This document shows, in pieces, positions 10,804-21,599 of a DNA stretch of 64,000 nucleotides. The stretch is from Thereva unica (taxonomy: Eukaryota > Arthropoda > Insecta > Diptera > Therevidae). A model generated the notes under the pieces. It saw only the letters and a list, made by a program, of their open reading frames with translations. It made no database searches and was not told the DNA's origin. Location of the stretch: NCBI GenBank assembly GCA_949987705.1, contig OX465282.1, positions 95,902,070 to 95,966,069 on the forward strand, read 5' to 3'. Both the position numbers and the translations under genes were made by a program. How positions within the stretch are numbered: the stretch's first letter is position 1; each line of letters begins with the position of its first letter.

Positions 10804-12618
10804 CTAGTATTCATTTTCTCCTGCGAGAGTGAAGTAGAACCCCAAAATAGCCGTCCTCCTTGCCGGCCCCCTAACTCCCTTGATTGTTGGCAGAAATTTT
10901 CGGATTTTTTCCAGAAGTTGGGACAAGTTAAGCCCGTATATATCCTCCGGATGGAGGATTTCGTAAATGTCCTCATCGTACGAGGGATAATTATGGGGAG
11001 AAGGGGAGTTGCCCTTAAAGCAGTCCGCATAGGTATGGGGATGATTAGAAGGGCCGTGTTGGGACCGACTACTTGGGAAGGGGAACTGCCTACTGGCAGG
11101 GGCTGCATTTGCCTGGGAACGCTGATTTGAACGAAGCTTTTTACGAAGCTCCTCTCGTTTTAGGAAGACCGGGCATCCCCCAAATGAGGCCGGATGACCG
11201 AAGGCCCGACAATTTACGCAGTAGGGTTCACTATCCTGCATATTCTCTGGAGTTCTAGGGCACTCCTTAGGAGGATGAGTATCTTGGCATTTAACGCACC
11301 TAAAGTCCCTGTTACAATTTATTGCCGCATGTCCATGCATTTGGCAATTCCTGCACTGGACTGGACGCCTACTCTTGATTTTCTCCCATGTAACCCTTTG
11401 GTATAAAATGTATTTTATTAGAGTGCTCACTTTAGCTAAGTTGGTCTTTGCTGAAAATTGAACCAGGAACAAGTTCAGAGTAGTTTGATTCTTGCGCGAG
11501 AAGGGGGTTTCGTAGCGCTTGACACCCAAAACGTTAAGCGTAGGATAGTTAGCCGTAAGATCTTCCATAATTTCTTCAGGGAGAAATTCCGGGTGTACAC
11601 CGCGGACAACTAGTGCCTCGTGACGGTCATCGGGATGAGAGAAAGTATGCGAGATAACTTTATGGGTTTTGAGCTTTTGAAAGAAGCCCACTTGATGCTC
11701 CCTGAGTTTAAAGAAGACCTTACAAGCCCCTCCACGGGTTCTTGAAAGCTTGAAGTCACAACCGGGGTAAAGATGGAAGATCATTTTTGTTAGGTATCTC
11801 ACACTAACTTCTTGTATTATTATGGGTGGACAGTATCCCCTATTACCTGATACGCCTACATTTTTATCAAAGTCCATAGGCTTCCTGCCATTATTACGGT
11901 TAGAACTACTGTTATTATTGGAGGAGTTAGCAGTCTTAAAATTATTGCTGTTGCTAGTAGGGTTTATAGTCGGGTTGCTAAAATTAGAGTTAGAATTATA
12001 ATATTTATTAGAACTATTATAACTATTATTAACATTGTTGTCAGGAGAGTCGGTGTCCATTTCTGATTGAAGGGAGGCAAAGCGGTTGCCACCTCCATTA
12101 TCAGGGTTGGAACTGATGTTATTGTTGTTAGTGTTAATTATCCGGGAGCGTTGTCTGATTAAGGTCCAACCCTCATCATTATCAATGATGGCAGCGGGAG
12201 CTTCGTTAGGGACGGCCGGCGTCCGCCTTTCCCTATCCTCAGTGGGGGCATCCCCAGTATAGTCCATTGCGCAGCCTGTCATTTGGGCAGCTTTTAACTG
12301 ATCCACCTTGGGTAGAGAGGGATTATGAATTCTGTTAGTTACCTGTTTTTGAATTCGATCACAGTTTTTTAGTAGTTCGTTGAGGGCATCTTGGCTCTTA
12401 TCTGGGTTAGTCCAGGAGTCTACATTTGCGAGAACCTCCTTAACAAATGTTTGGTCCTTCCCTAATTCAACTAGAGGGGCAAGCTTTGGTTTTTTCCCAG
12501 CCTTACTTACTGTTTTATTTATAACGCCCCTAACGGGAGCAATACTGGTAGAAGAGCCGGCCTGGGGACAGAGGTCCCCAGGCTCAGACATACTAGAAAA
12601 GGGTTTCTTAGTCTTCAT
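10804..12618 (-). CDS. Jockey ORF1, gag-like RNA-binding protein
   Basis: It encodes 604 residues from the ATG at 12618. The N-terminal third is low-complexity and rich in Asn and Ser (about residues 160-245). Next comes a region resembling the PRE_C2HC gag domain of Jockey elements. Three zinc knuckles lie around residues 420-480: CxxCxxxGHxxxxC, CxxC...HPPxxxC and CxxCxxxGH...C. A basic, Ser/Asn-rich tail follows. Such proteins coat the element RNA and escort it to the nucleus. The ORF is uninterrupted and ends inside the ORF2 start, suggesting coupled translation of the two. It may still be expressible although the element as a whole is dead. Confidence 0.85.
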   Translation of the reverse strand: MKTKKPFSSMSEPGDLCPQAGSSTSIAPVRGVINKTVSKAGKKPKLAPLVELGKDQTFVKEVLANVDSWTNPDKSQDALNELLKNCDRIQKQVTNRIHNPSLPKVDQLKAAQMTGCAMDYTGDAPTEDRERRTPAVPNEAPAAIIDNDEGWTLIRQRSRIINTNNNNISSNPDNGGGNRFASLQSEMDTDSPDNNVNNSYNSSNKYYNSNSNFSNPTINPTSNSNNFKTANSSNNNSSSNRNNGRKPMDFDKNVGVSGNRGYCPPIIIQEVSVRYLTKMIFHLYPGCDFKLSRTRGGACKVFFKLREHQVGFFQKLKTHKVISHTFSHPDDRHEALVVRGVHPEFLPEEIMEDLTANYPTLNVLGVKRYETPFSRKNQTTLNLFLVQFSAKTNLAKVSTLIKYILYQRVTWEKIKSRRPVQCRNCQMHGHAAINCNRDFRCVKCQDTHPPKECPRTPENMQDSEPYCVNCRAFGHPASFGGCPVFLKREELRKKLRSNQRSQANAAPASRQFPFPSSRSQHGPSNHPHTYADCFKGNSPSPHNYPSYDEDIYEILHPEDIYGLNLSQLLEKIRKFLPTIKGVRGPARRTAILGFYFTLAGENEY

Positions 12619-13066
12619 CTTAGTTAAACTGATCTAATATATAATTATTAATTATTTATTTGCACAACAAACTAAAGTTATTTAGAAATTTTCATCAAAG
12701 TTAAAATTAAAATTATCAAAATTAATGACGCACTTTAACACGAGGTTCACTATAACCTCAATTTCCCACCCAAGCTTCTTCCCAAGAATCCTGGGGGAAT
12801 CATAACTTTAATATAACTTTTAACAAGTAAAAACTATTTAGAATTATTATTCTCGCAAAATAAAATAATATTTTTAATATTTTTATCGTCAAAACGCTAA
12901 AAAAACTATTTTTCTTTAAAGCTTGCAAATTTTTCGACCAAGCCGCGACACTATCTTCTTCTTTTTTCTTCTTTTTTCTTTATGAATTTCATATAAATCA
13001 CGAAAAATAGCATGCTCTAAGGTTCGAATGGACTACTAAGCCGAGATAATTCTCCCTGAATTTCAT

Positions 13067-14150
13067 TTTTAAAATTTCTTTTAACAAGCTGTTTACGGGA
13101 AAACAAGTATGGTAATAATTAGTCTTGAAAAGCGACCAAATAGTCACGTACATATACGCCACTAGCACGCTCAACCAACAGTTACTAGTTACTGATTGAT
13201 TATTTTCGAAGTGATTAGATTAATTTCACACAATCCCACCAAATGAACACTAACTTAAATTGCACTCAGCGCAAAATCATGATAATTTCATTTGACAGTC
13301 GAGTCAGCTGCACCAAAAACCGCCAATTAGATTGTTGATTGAATCCAAAACACGAATCCACTCCAACAAAGTTTAACTTTAAATTGGTGGCCGGAAATTT
13401 ACGTTTTGCACAATTAATCGACAATCTCTCCTTCAATTCATTTAATCTACGAAAACGTTGTGCACCCTGTAATCAGGAATGCAAGTTTTCTAGTGCCGGG
13501 TGTTTTTTCCGAAGGGGTTGGACCAAATTAGACCCTTTACGTCTTTTACGAACAAACTGCAAAGTTCCTATGCTCAAAGAATTTTTTGTGCTGATATCAC
13601 TATCAGCAAACAGTCAATTTTTTCCAAAAGACGACAAAACTTGGAATCGATAAATTCGTCTGGTTTTGATATTTTCATTTGGGGGGATGAAATTTTCAAT
13701 TAAATTTGAGAATTGTTGAGGAAGCTGGGCGACAAAGGCGAAGTGGTTGCCAATCGGAAATATTATTCAATTTTGTTCAGTTTGCACCCCTAAAAGCTTT
13801 TCAGGCTATAAATGGAATTTTCGGCCATTTCTCTCTTGCCTTTTATATTCTTTTTATTAATTACGGAAATAAAGAATTTTTCAGAAATTTGGGTATGACA
13901 CAAAAAAAAAATGGGGAAATGTAATATGTTATTTAATTTTCGTGGGTCTTTTGCCGAAAGCGTCATAATATAATCAACTTGGACTCCTTTTTATGATTTC
14001 GTAAGGAAGTGTAAGGGATGCAGCTGGCAAGACGAAAATAGCAACCTAAAGTTACTCTTATATACTCACGTTATATTTTTCCTAATTGAACAGATGATAA
14101 GTTTCCATGCTTTTGACTATATATGATAGAAGTATTCAGAAATTACTATG
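13067..14150. other. Non-coding stretch right of the Jockey element
   Basis: AT-rich with short pyrimidine runs. No recognisable gene, repeat family or element ends were seen up to the Helitron-like sequence near 14.15 kb. Confidence 0.4.
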
Positions 14151-16760
14151 CTTTTTACGCTTTTTAAGCTTCACCTGTATGTTTTATGTTGTATGTAGTA
14201 TGCAGCGCCGGCCCTAGGGTAGAGCGATTGGAGCAGTCGCTCTAGGCGCCGGTAGTAAGGAGCCGCAAAATGAATGCCAAAAACAATTTCGAGCAAAAAA
14301 TAAAATTTTGAGGGCACTTTTTGAGGGCGTTGTTTGTAGCTAGCCAAGCCTATGTACTCATCAATATGACTCGAACACGGCACAAGCAGGGAGCACTGAC
14401 TCCAACCGATCGTACATGGCCTTAGGTCACATTCTGCCTTGAGATCCATGGAGCAGACTGAATACGGCGGATCTAAACTCGATAAAAACCGCCATCCTAA
14501 TGTGTAAACAATCGTGCAGAAGTTATGAATGGTACTGCATGAATGTACTACTAACGATGGACGGCGGATACCAGGCGAACTTCGGTTTGAATTAGCCTTC
14601 CAATGGTAATTCGGATCTCTGCCATGGACGATCGTCCTTTCTCGCCCAGCTCGTGGTATCAATATAAAAATACCTTAAAAAAACTTTTGAAGATGGAGCA
14701 CTTCTTAACGCTCCAAACATATCTGGGGCTCCCACAGCTCCCAACAGAACGACTTACAAGGCCAGTTAGAAATTTTTGGATCCATGCTTCAAGGTGTCGA
14801 ATGTGGTCTCAGTGAAGGAAAGTTTTCGGGATTCCTCTTCAGGGAGGGCAGTCTGAGCCCGTAAACCCAGGGTGGAGTACGTTGAGATCACTCCTTCATT
14901 GGTAGATCTTCTTAGATCTCCTGCGGAAGTAAGGGCACCTAATCGGAGAGGCGACTCGAAAAAACGATCACTTTCAAAAGACGGGGTGGCGCAGCCCGAA
15001 AACGTTTTATGCGATATCTGGAAGCTGGCTAATACCGTGTAGAGGCTGGTAGGGTCTGCGTGGCCCCGAGGAAGAAAGGGATACCGATCTTCTTAATAAG
15101 AAGAGGGTTAGATCATCTGGATGTTCTCTAGGGCATAATAACCCGGCGAAAAGGGCGAAGGCTTTGGCCATACGGTTTGGAAAGCCTTCAGAAAAGTCGG
15201 ACGCACCCATAATGAAGTATAGAACGACTCCAAAGCCGACCTTCTGTCAATTAGCGGAAAGTGTAAGAATTGCCCTGCTTGCGACTAACAATCCGTAGAC
15301 CCGTCGGACCACGAAACAACTAGTTACCGTTCAAGGAAGTTTTCTGGAGGCGGTAGCCGAATTAGCTCAGGGCTCAGAACAGCCAAGGTCAGTAGGGGTC
15401 GATGCGCCTTGTATGACGGGCCGCCTTAAACCTTGGAAGGAGCAAGCCTTGTTGCTGTAGGCGGGAACAAGCTGCCGCGCCGCCTTTTTATAATCGGGTA
15501 CTTTCCGGCAGCAACAGAAGACCCCACTGGCATTATGTTGGAAGGACAGGGGTCCAAAGGAAGACCCTAAGGGTGTAGGAGTGGAGAATACTCCAAAAAG
15601 TGCACCGCATTATATTCATAGAGATGAAGTTGTCAGGATGGTGACACTGCAATTTTGGGCTGATGGAGAATGGAGAAGCCTCTTTTAACGAGAAGGTGAC
15701 TCTCTCCACTATCTCAACTTTACTAGCTAATGCCCAACCATGCAATACAAACAACCAAATAGCCCCCAAAGAAGGTGGTGCTGTTGGCGAAACGTCGGGA
15801 AAGCAACTCTGAGAAAACATACTTCCTCCTTTGCCGCTACAGGCGGAACTGTAACCCTAAAACCACAATCGAAGTCTTTATGGGGCCCCAGGCCCCCAGC
15901 CCATAAAGGCTTGCAAAAGAGGAGATATAATCCCGTAAGGAAATGTCAGGCCGACAGTACTCGAAAAAAGTTTTATCAAGGACAACTGGAAATACAATTT
16001 ATGTTTAATGAAAGCGTCGAACAAAGGGCGCCGAAAGACAATCTCGCTCCACCATCAACAAGGGCTAGGGCCGGCGCTGGTAGTATGTAAACAAATCTTA
16101 CAACTTGATTTTGACCCACTTCCATATAACCGATTAACTTCAAATTTTACACACAATAACAATGCAATCTGACTATTTGTAAAAAAATCAAGACGGCGGT
16201 CAAATTTTGCTATTGTGCTCCCCAACCATCGAAAGGTATATCAAATGAAAGGGTATGACAAGTAGAATACAATGAGATATGTGGCGTCATTCAAAATTCT
16301 AAATGGCCTATACAAAATGGCGGCTACCTTTTCTTTACAACGCGCTTGGTGTGGGTATCAAATGAAAGTGTGTGACAATAGAATACTTTACTATACTATA
16401 CAATAATATACCTACTACTATACTAGCTGTGTGGCGTTATTCTAAATTCAACATGGTGGCCAATAGATAATGGCGGTTGACCATTTCCTTTAGAATGAAA
16501 ATGTATGACGAGTACAGTATAGTAAGATGTGACGTCATTTTAAATCTAATATGACGGTCACCACAAAATGGCGGAAGACATGTCATAGACTAAAAAGTAG
16601 AAAATAAAAAATATAGTTTAAAAAAACGCTTTTACTTTAAAATGAACTAAAAAGTAAAAAAATAACTTGGATTGCAAAGTTTTTATTGCTCCAGCCAGTA
16701 TATGGGAACAGCCTACCTTTCAAAATGTAAAAAGATTGGGACTCTTTACTTATGTATATT
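14150..16760 (+). mobile_element. Helitron-type minisatellite element, interrupted by a hAT
   Basis: Left of the hAT (about 14165-14202) and right of it (16088 onward) the sequence joins into one that matches, in reverse, 61.4-61.65 kb: CACCTGTATG..., then GACCCACTTCCATATAACCG. Then follow diverged units with the motif TATCAAATGAAAG.GTATGAC, each with ATGGCGG blocks (16225-16560), and an AT-rich tail shared with 40.1 and 61.0 kb. The orientation is opposite to the complete Helitrons at 44-45 and 60-62 kb. No clear TC or CTAG ends were seen, so the limits are approximate. Confidence 0.6.
14203..16079. mobile_element. Non-autonomous hAT element, 1,877 bp
   Basis: The inverted ends are CAGCGCCGGCCCTAG (14203-14217) and its complement (16065-16079). 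An exact 8-bp target duplication, GTAGTATG, lies at 14195-14202 and 16080-16087. A CAG start with an 8-bp duplication is diagnostic for hAT. No transposase motif is visible in any frame. A partial second copy of the same family lies at about 33235-34320. It was inserted into Helitron-type sequence. Confidence 0.9.
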
Positions 16761-19745
16761 CTTATTTTATTAACACCGGAACTTTTTGCTGGCGCCTAAC
16801 AGAAGACATCAGTTTTAGAGGCCACATTTCATATGACTATGAGTGTACACGGATAGCAGTGACAGCCGAGCCTTTCGATCTTCTTCTTGAAAAGTTGAAA
16901 ATGTGTAGACACGAGCGACAGAATTGAACGTCAAAAAGTGGAATGCAAAGTTGAATGTGTAGAACCGGTCTATCACTTTGATTAGTAGATTGTTGACGTT
17001 TCCTGCCAGTCGCATGCGCGCTTCTGCCCGGGGAGGTTGTGTTGCTTGCGACTGCGGGTAACTGTCGTTTTATGAATGAAAATGCTCATTTATTCAAAAG
17101 AATTTTTTTAGCATTTTTTTTTTAATTTAGAGATGAGCAATATATGGCTTAGTTATAGTAAAATTGTGCTTATTGTGATGAATAAACTAGGTTGGTTGAG
17201 CAGGGGCTTTACATGTATTTAAAAGCTCTGCTCAATCCATATAAAGATGAATTAGCTTTATTCATTCGACATGCGCGCATCTCTTCCCAAATTATTTTGT
17301 TGAGTTTTTTCTGTGTTTGTTGCCGTTTTAACTAAAAAGAGGGGTAATGATAGAACAATATTTATAAAATTTGGCAACGAGGTGCGCAGAACTGCTCAAA
17401 TTTTTTGTGTCACGGAGTTTGAAAAAATCTATACAACCAACACTATCGATTGTGAGGCGGTCGGCCGATCAAAACTCGTTGCGTGAATTGGTTTGATGAA
17501 AATCTGGAGGTACATCCAAATCGACCGTGTATGGGGGCCTTAGGAAAATTAACCAACTAAATAATTTTTGCTCGGGATGGTTTGACTTACCAATAATTTA
17601 TATTGCGTTCTTATTAACGATTTAACCATCCTATTCAACTCTAAGTCAGTTGCTGCCAAGCCTTCAGAAGAATCCATGCGCTGATGTTGGGGCTGGATAT
17701 TATCTAAGTTTTTTAAATTTCTGCCCTTTGTTTTGTTTATTATTTTGTTGGGTTTTTGTGGCTCATTCGTTTAAATTGTGTTCCATTTGTAATGTTGAAT
17801 AATTGCCTTTGTACAAATATATGACTGAGCTAAATTCGTGTGAGTATTGTAGTATAAGGCTGATAGAAGATATAAAAGTTACCAACAATTTCTTCATTGA
17901 CCAAGGTCACTATTAAAGACTTAGAGTAAAGACACTTCTGATTTGTATTCCGGCCATACCAGCCCCTTAATTAAACCTTTATTTTTCCATACCAAGAATA
18001 TTAATCCAGCCCCCCAAATCCTCTACTTTGACTTGTTATGCCAAGAATAACAACAAAAAAATTGTTAAAATTTCAATAAATTAAATGCAGCAAACAAAAA
18101 CTTAAGGAACCAAAAACTTTATGGATACAGATATAATACAGCAGTAAGGAGATGCCAAGAAGGAGGGATAGAAATGGAGTTTAATGCTTTTCATCCAGTT
18201 TGCTTAAATACTTTCTTAACAAATTTACATAATGACGAGGCTGACTCCGGGTAGATTACTTGTTAGCAAGGAGTTTCGTCCCTGACGCAATTAGAATCTG
18301 CATATAATTACTGTGGAACAAACAATCCAATTTGCATGTTGTTTTACGGACTTTGTGAGCTTTGTAATTGACTTAAAACTAAATTTTTTCCTTCTTCCTG
18401 TAACATTTTTGAGGTATTTTTCTGCTTTTCTTTTTTGTTCGTGGGTATTTTTTTGATGATAGTTGATTTTAATCATTAGGTCACATAATCAAATGGCGTT
18501 GAGTTTAATTGCATGTTTCAGTCTGTTTTTAATGGATATACAAGATGTATTGAGCGAACAGATAGCGTGAACATTTTATTACAAAATAAATGATGTTAAG
18601 ATTTACAAAATCAGTAATTTCTTTCCATTCCAGAAGTGACATCTTTCAATTTCTAGACCTCCAATAAAGTTTCCCCTTTCAAAAAATTCGAATGATCCTT
18701 TCATAAAATAAGAATAATATTTCACTTCTTCAAAGATTTTTAGAGACCATTCAAATTGTGTAATATTTTAAGGACGATGTTGGATTAAAAGAAAGAAAGT
18801 AGAAATTTTGCTACTTTAGTGTTGTCGAAAATTTACGCTCAGAAAAGGTAAACTTAGAACTCAAGACAAATTTCGTAAAAGGGATCCGAATTATATCGAA
18901 ATACGTTCTGGTTTCGTTCCCATTTAAACCAGCCTTCATTGACAGTTTTTCTTTAGTAACTGTGTCAAGTGAAAACATTGTAAATCGGTTTGGCTTGATC
19001 ATTATGGAACTCAGTGGCGGATTCAAGGGGGAAATGAGGGACATTATCCACCCCAAGAGCTCTATGAATTTGGATTACTTCAGTTCTGAAAAAATATGTC
19101 GGGTGAAATTGAACTAGGAAATTTACTTCATAAATATTACTGTCTTTATTTTTAACGAAAAAAAATCTTGACAAAATGCCACAAAATTTTTAAATTGTAG
19201 CTGTGTGCTTAGTTTCAAATGTTATTTAATTAAAATAAGTCTGTATCTGAAATTGTTGAATTTTGAAAAACGCTATTTAATATAAAACTCGTTTTAGAAC
19301 CTCCATAGGACATATATGTAGTTACAATAGCTCGGTGAGCTTTTTGATTAACAGATTCCATACGGTAAGACTTGAGCAGGACTTATGCAAGGCAGTACAA
19401 TGCTAACACGACGGTTAATGGTACTGAGGCCTCAATTAAAATGTCCTATTACTCTTGGTACGAGCGTATAAACCTACACCATCACCCACACAAAACCACG
19501 AATCTCAAGGAAAACATTCATTTTAACCCTTTCAGTGCATTTGTTGCACTGTTGAAACAATTTTCGTATAAATTGGATCACACCGTGTTACAATCAAAGC
19601 TAAAATATAGGTGTACACCGTTTTTTATACCCAGTCAAAATAGACATTGAACTATGCTGCAATCGAGAATAGCATGCCTTAAAAACAAGGTCAAAAAATC
19701 AGTTTGCAAATATGTATTCTCTTAAACGTTAAGTCATAATTTGTA
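16761..19745. other. Three kilobases without a recognisable gene
   Basis: No coding region longer than about 90 codons, no element ends and no tandem repeats were recognised. Probably old intergenic or intronic DNA. Confidence 0.4.
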
Positions 19746-19747
19746 GG

Positions 19748-20530
19748 TTTTTTTTATGTATAAATCTAAGCTCAGGTGTCACCCTTTGTACTACCAGTCC
19801 GTCATGTCTTACACGTCAAGGGGTCAGGTGTCTGGTAGTAAACTTAGCTCGAAGGATAGAGAAAGGATAAAATAGGTTAAAGGAGTCTGGGGGGGGGGGT
19901 TCATGAGGAGATGAAGATGAACCTTGCGTTTGAACACTTGGATGTTGTATGAGTTCGGGAGAACTGACTGTGGGAGGTTGTTCCACAGTCGAGTTGTTCT
20001 CGAAAAGATTGAATTTCTAACCTGATGTGTGAGCGAAAATAAGGGCTATAGATAGTGAGGATAAGCCGAAAGGGCTAGTCTTGTGTTGCGGGAAAAACAT
20101 TGCCGTGAAGGCAGGAGGTTATATATTTCCGTGGAACGGTCGTCATGGTAGATGCGGTAGAATTTCACCAGAGCCGCTACATTCTTGCGGTGACTTAATG
20201 AATCAGTTGTGGAGCAAATGGCAACGTCGCCAATGAGTTGGAGGGCGCAGTTTTGCACCTTGTACAGCCACGCTAAGGTGGTACTCGGTGCCCCTGACCA
20301 GAGATATGAGTTGAATTCAAGGCGGGGCCGAATGTAGGATTTGAAGATTATTGCTCCGGCCGACGGCGGAAGAAGGAAATTGGATCTTTTAAGGAATCCC
20401 AAGCATTGTGATACTTGTTTAGCGATTTGGAATATGTGATTACTCCAACGCAGATCTTCAGTTAATGTTATGCCTAGGATATTGAGAGATGGTTCAACCA
20501 TTAGTTCTAGACTGACCACTTTAATGGCAA
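19748..20530 (-). pseudogene. 3' fragment of the poly(A) non-LTR family found at 53.6-56.6 kb
   Basis: A T-run at 19748-19755 (a poly(A) tail on the minus strand) is followed by a 3' UTR and the last part of ORF2, closely matching 53.56-54.3 kb. The open piece 20519-20046 encodes the RT thumb and C-terminus (SLNILGITL, SYIRPRLEFNSYLWSGAP). It stops early relative to the full copy, and the coding match ends near 20525. A 5'-truncated dead insertion. Confidence 0.8.
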
Positions 20531-21110
20531 ATTATGCGATTATTCCCGCACGACTGGGCGCTCATAAGATTCCGCCGTTTTAAAAATACTCATAATATGT
20601 TCTCAGAGGTAGCCTTAATAAAGCATCACGCCAGCTTAACCGGTTCATAATAGGGCGTCAAAGTTTCGCTTAGGTCTGGTTCACCATGTTCACCTGGTAG
20701 TCTGGTACTGCTTGCTTCGCACGCTTTGTTAGCTGGTAAAGGGGGATTACTTGTTTTTGGAGGCATAACCGGGCCCACCAGATCACCTTGCCTGGTCTGG
20801 GGTTAAAATTTGTTTGCAACTCCCTTCAGGATATTGAAATTTCAATAAAAGTTTGACTTAAAACATTTGTGGTAAGAATAGGTTCATTCATATATTCATT
20901 GAATATAGATAGTGAACGGTGGGTTCTTTATTCGCGGATGAGCCTAAAGTTACTTTATGTAGCCTACAATGGAACAGGTCTTATGTAGACAGGCCCTTGT
21001 GCTTAGCTCTGGTGCTCAGAACTCGAATTTGAAAAGGCGAAAAGGCAATTGCAAAAGGTGAAGAAAAATTAAAAATGATGAAAAATTATCTAAAATCATG
21101 TATGAGTAGG
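20531..21110. other. Unassigned stretch
   Basis: No gene or repeat recognised. Confidence 0.35.
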
Positions 21111-21200
21111 GTTGCCATCCGTCCGAGTTTCGCCGGATTTGTCCTAGTGTGGAGGACGTCCGGGAGGGGTTTTAAAAACTGTCAGGGGCGGTCCGGTCAA

Positions 21201-21567
21201 TTAAATAATACTCAATAAATTAAAACAAAACTTAGTTAAAAATTGTCTCGCAATACGCATGCAATCGAACTTCGGCCTAGAAAAATTGCTGGTCGTTTTA
21301 TTTGAGAGTTCCAACTTTTCATTCAAAAATACAAGCGTTTGAAGAGATTTGTCCGAAAAACGTGATCTTATTTTGGTCGATGTTGGTTTGATGGAAAGAA
21401 TTGCGTTATATAATTTTTGCAGATTTTCTGTCCGTTGACCAGTTTTTTTAAAAAGTGAAAATTCCGATTTGGGCCACTTAAAATCTAATCTCTCCAGTAC
21501 TGTCGGTTCATCTTTTTGAGGCAGCATGTCTAAATTCATCTTGCAGTGACAAATTTTTGTTTTCAGT
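21201..21567 (-). pseudogene. hAT transposase C-terminal dimerisation domain remnant
   Basis: The minus strand reads a hAT C-terminal pattern: LYNAILSIKPTST followed directly by KIRSRFSDKSLQTLVFLNE. In intact hAT proteins a short ERxFS segment separates these two parts, so about a dozen residues appear deleted. Dimerisation through this domain is needed for transposition, so the piece is dead. Confidence 0.7.
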
Positions 21568-21599
21568 AGTATTCAGGCTCTATTAAGTTACATTGTTTA

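Larger units (their letters stand above)
6102..10814 (-). pseudogene. Jockey ORF2 (endonuclease and reverse transcriptase), split by an insertion
   Basis: The start ATG (10814-10812) overlaps the last 11 bases of ORF1. The first 190 bases (10814-10625) encode the beginning of an APE-type endonuclease, including the IQETH motif. The ORF is broken at 10625 by the RTE-like element and resumes at 8785. There it shows the endonuclease GDFNA and SDH motifs, then a full RT with the SGVPQGS motif and a YADD catalytic box near 6875, ending at 6102. Excluding the insertion and one target-duplication copy, 190 + 2684 bases make exactly 958 codons with no stop before the end, so the gene was intact when hit. 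The proximal part now runs into foreign sequence. Confidence 0.85.
4575..13054 (-). mobile_element. Jockey-type non-LTR retrotransposon with two nested insertions
   Basis: It is bounded by a 12-bp direct repeat, CCTGAATTTCAT, at 4563-4574 and 13055-13066. On the minus strand it reads a 5' UTR of about 440 bp, ORF1 (gag, 12618 to 10804), ORF2 (10814 to 6102), a long 3' UTR with an internal tandem repeat, AATAAA, and a terminal (TTATG)n tail at about 4575-4590. A Cys-knuckle gag overlapping an endonuclease/RT ORF is the Jockey plan. Two later insertions split it: an RTE-like element (8799-10624) in ORF2 and a MITE (4632-5077) in the 3' UTR. Removing both leaves about 6.2 kb. Confidence 0.85.
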
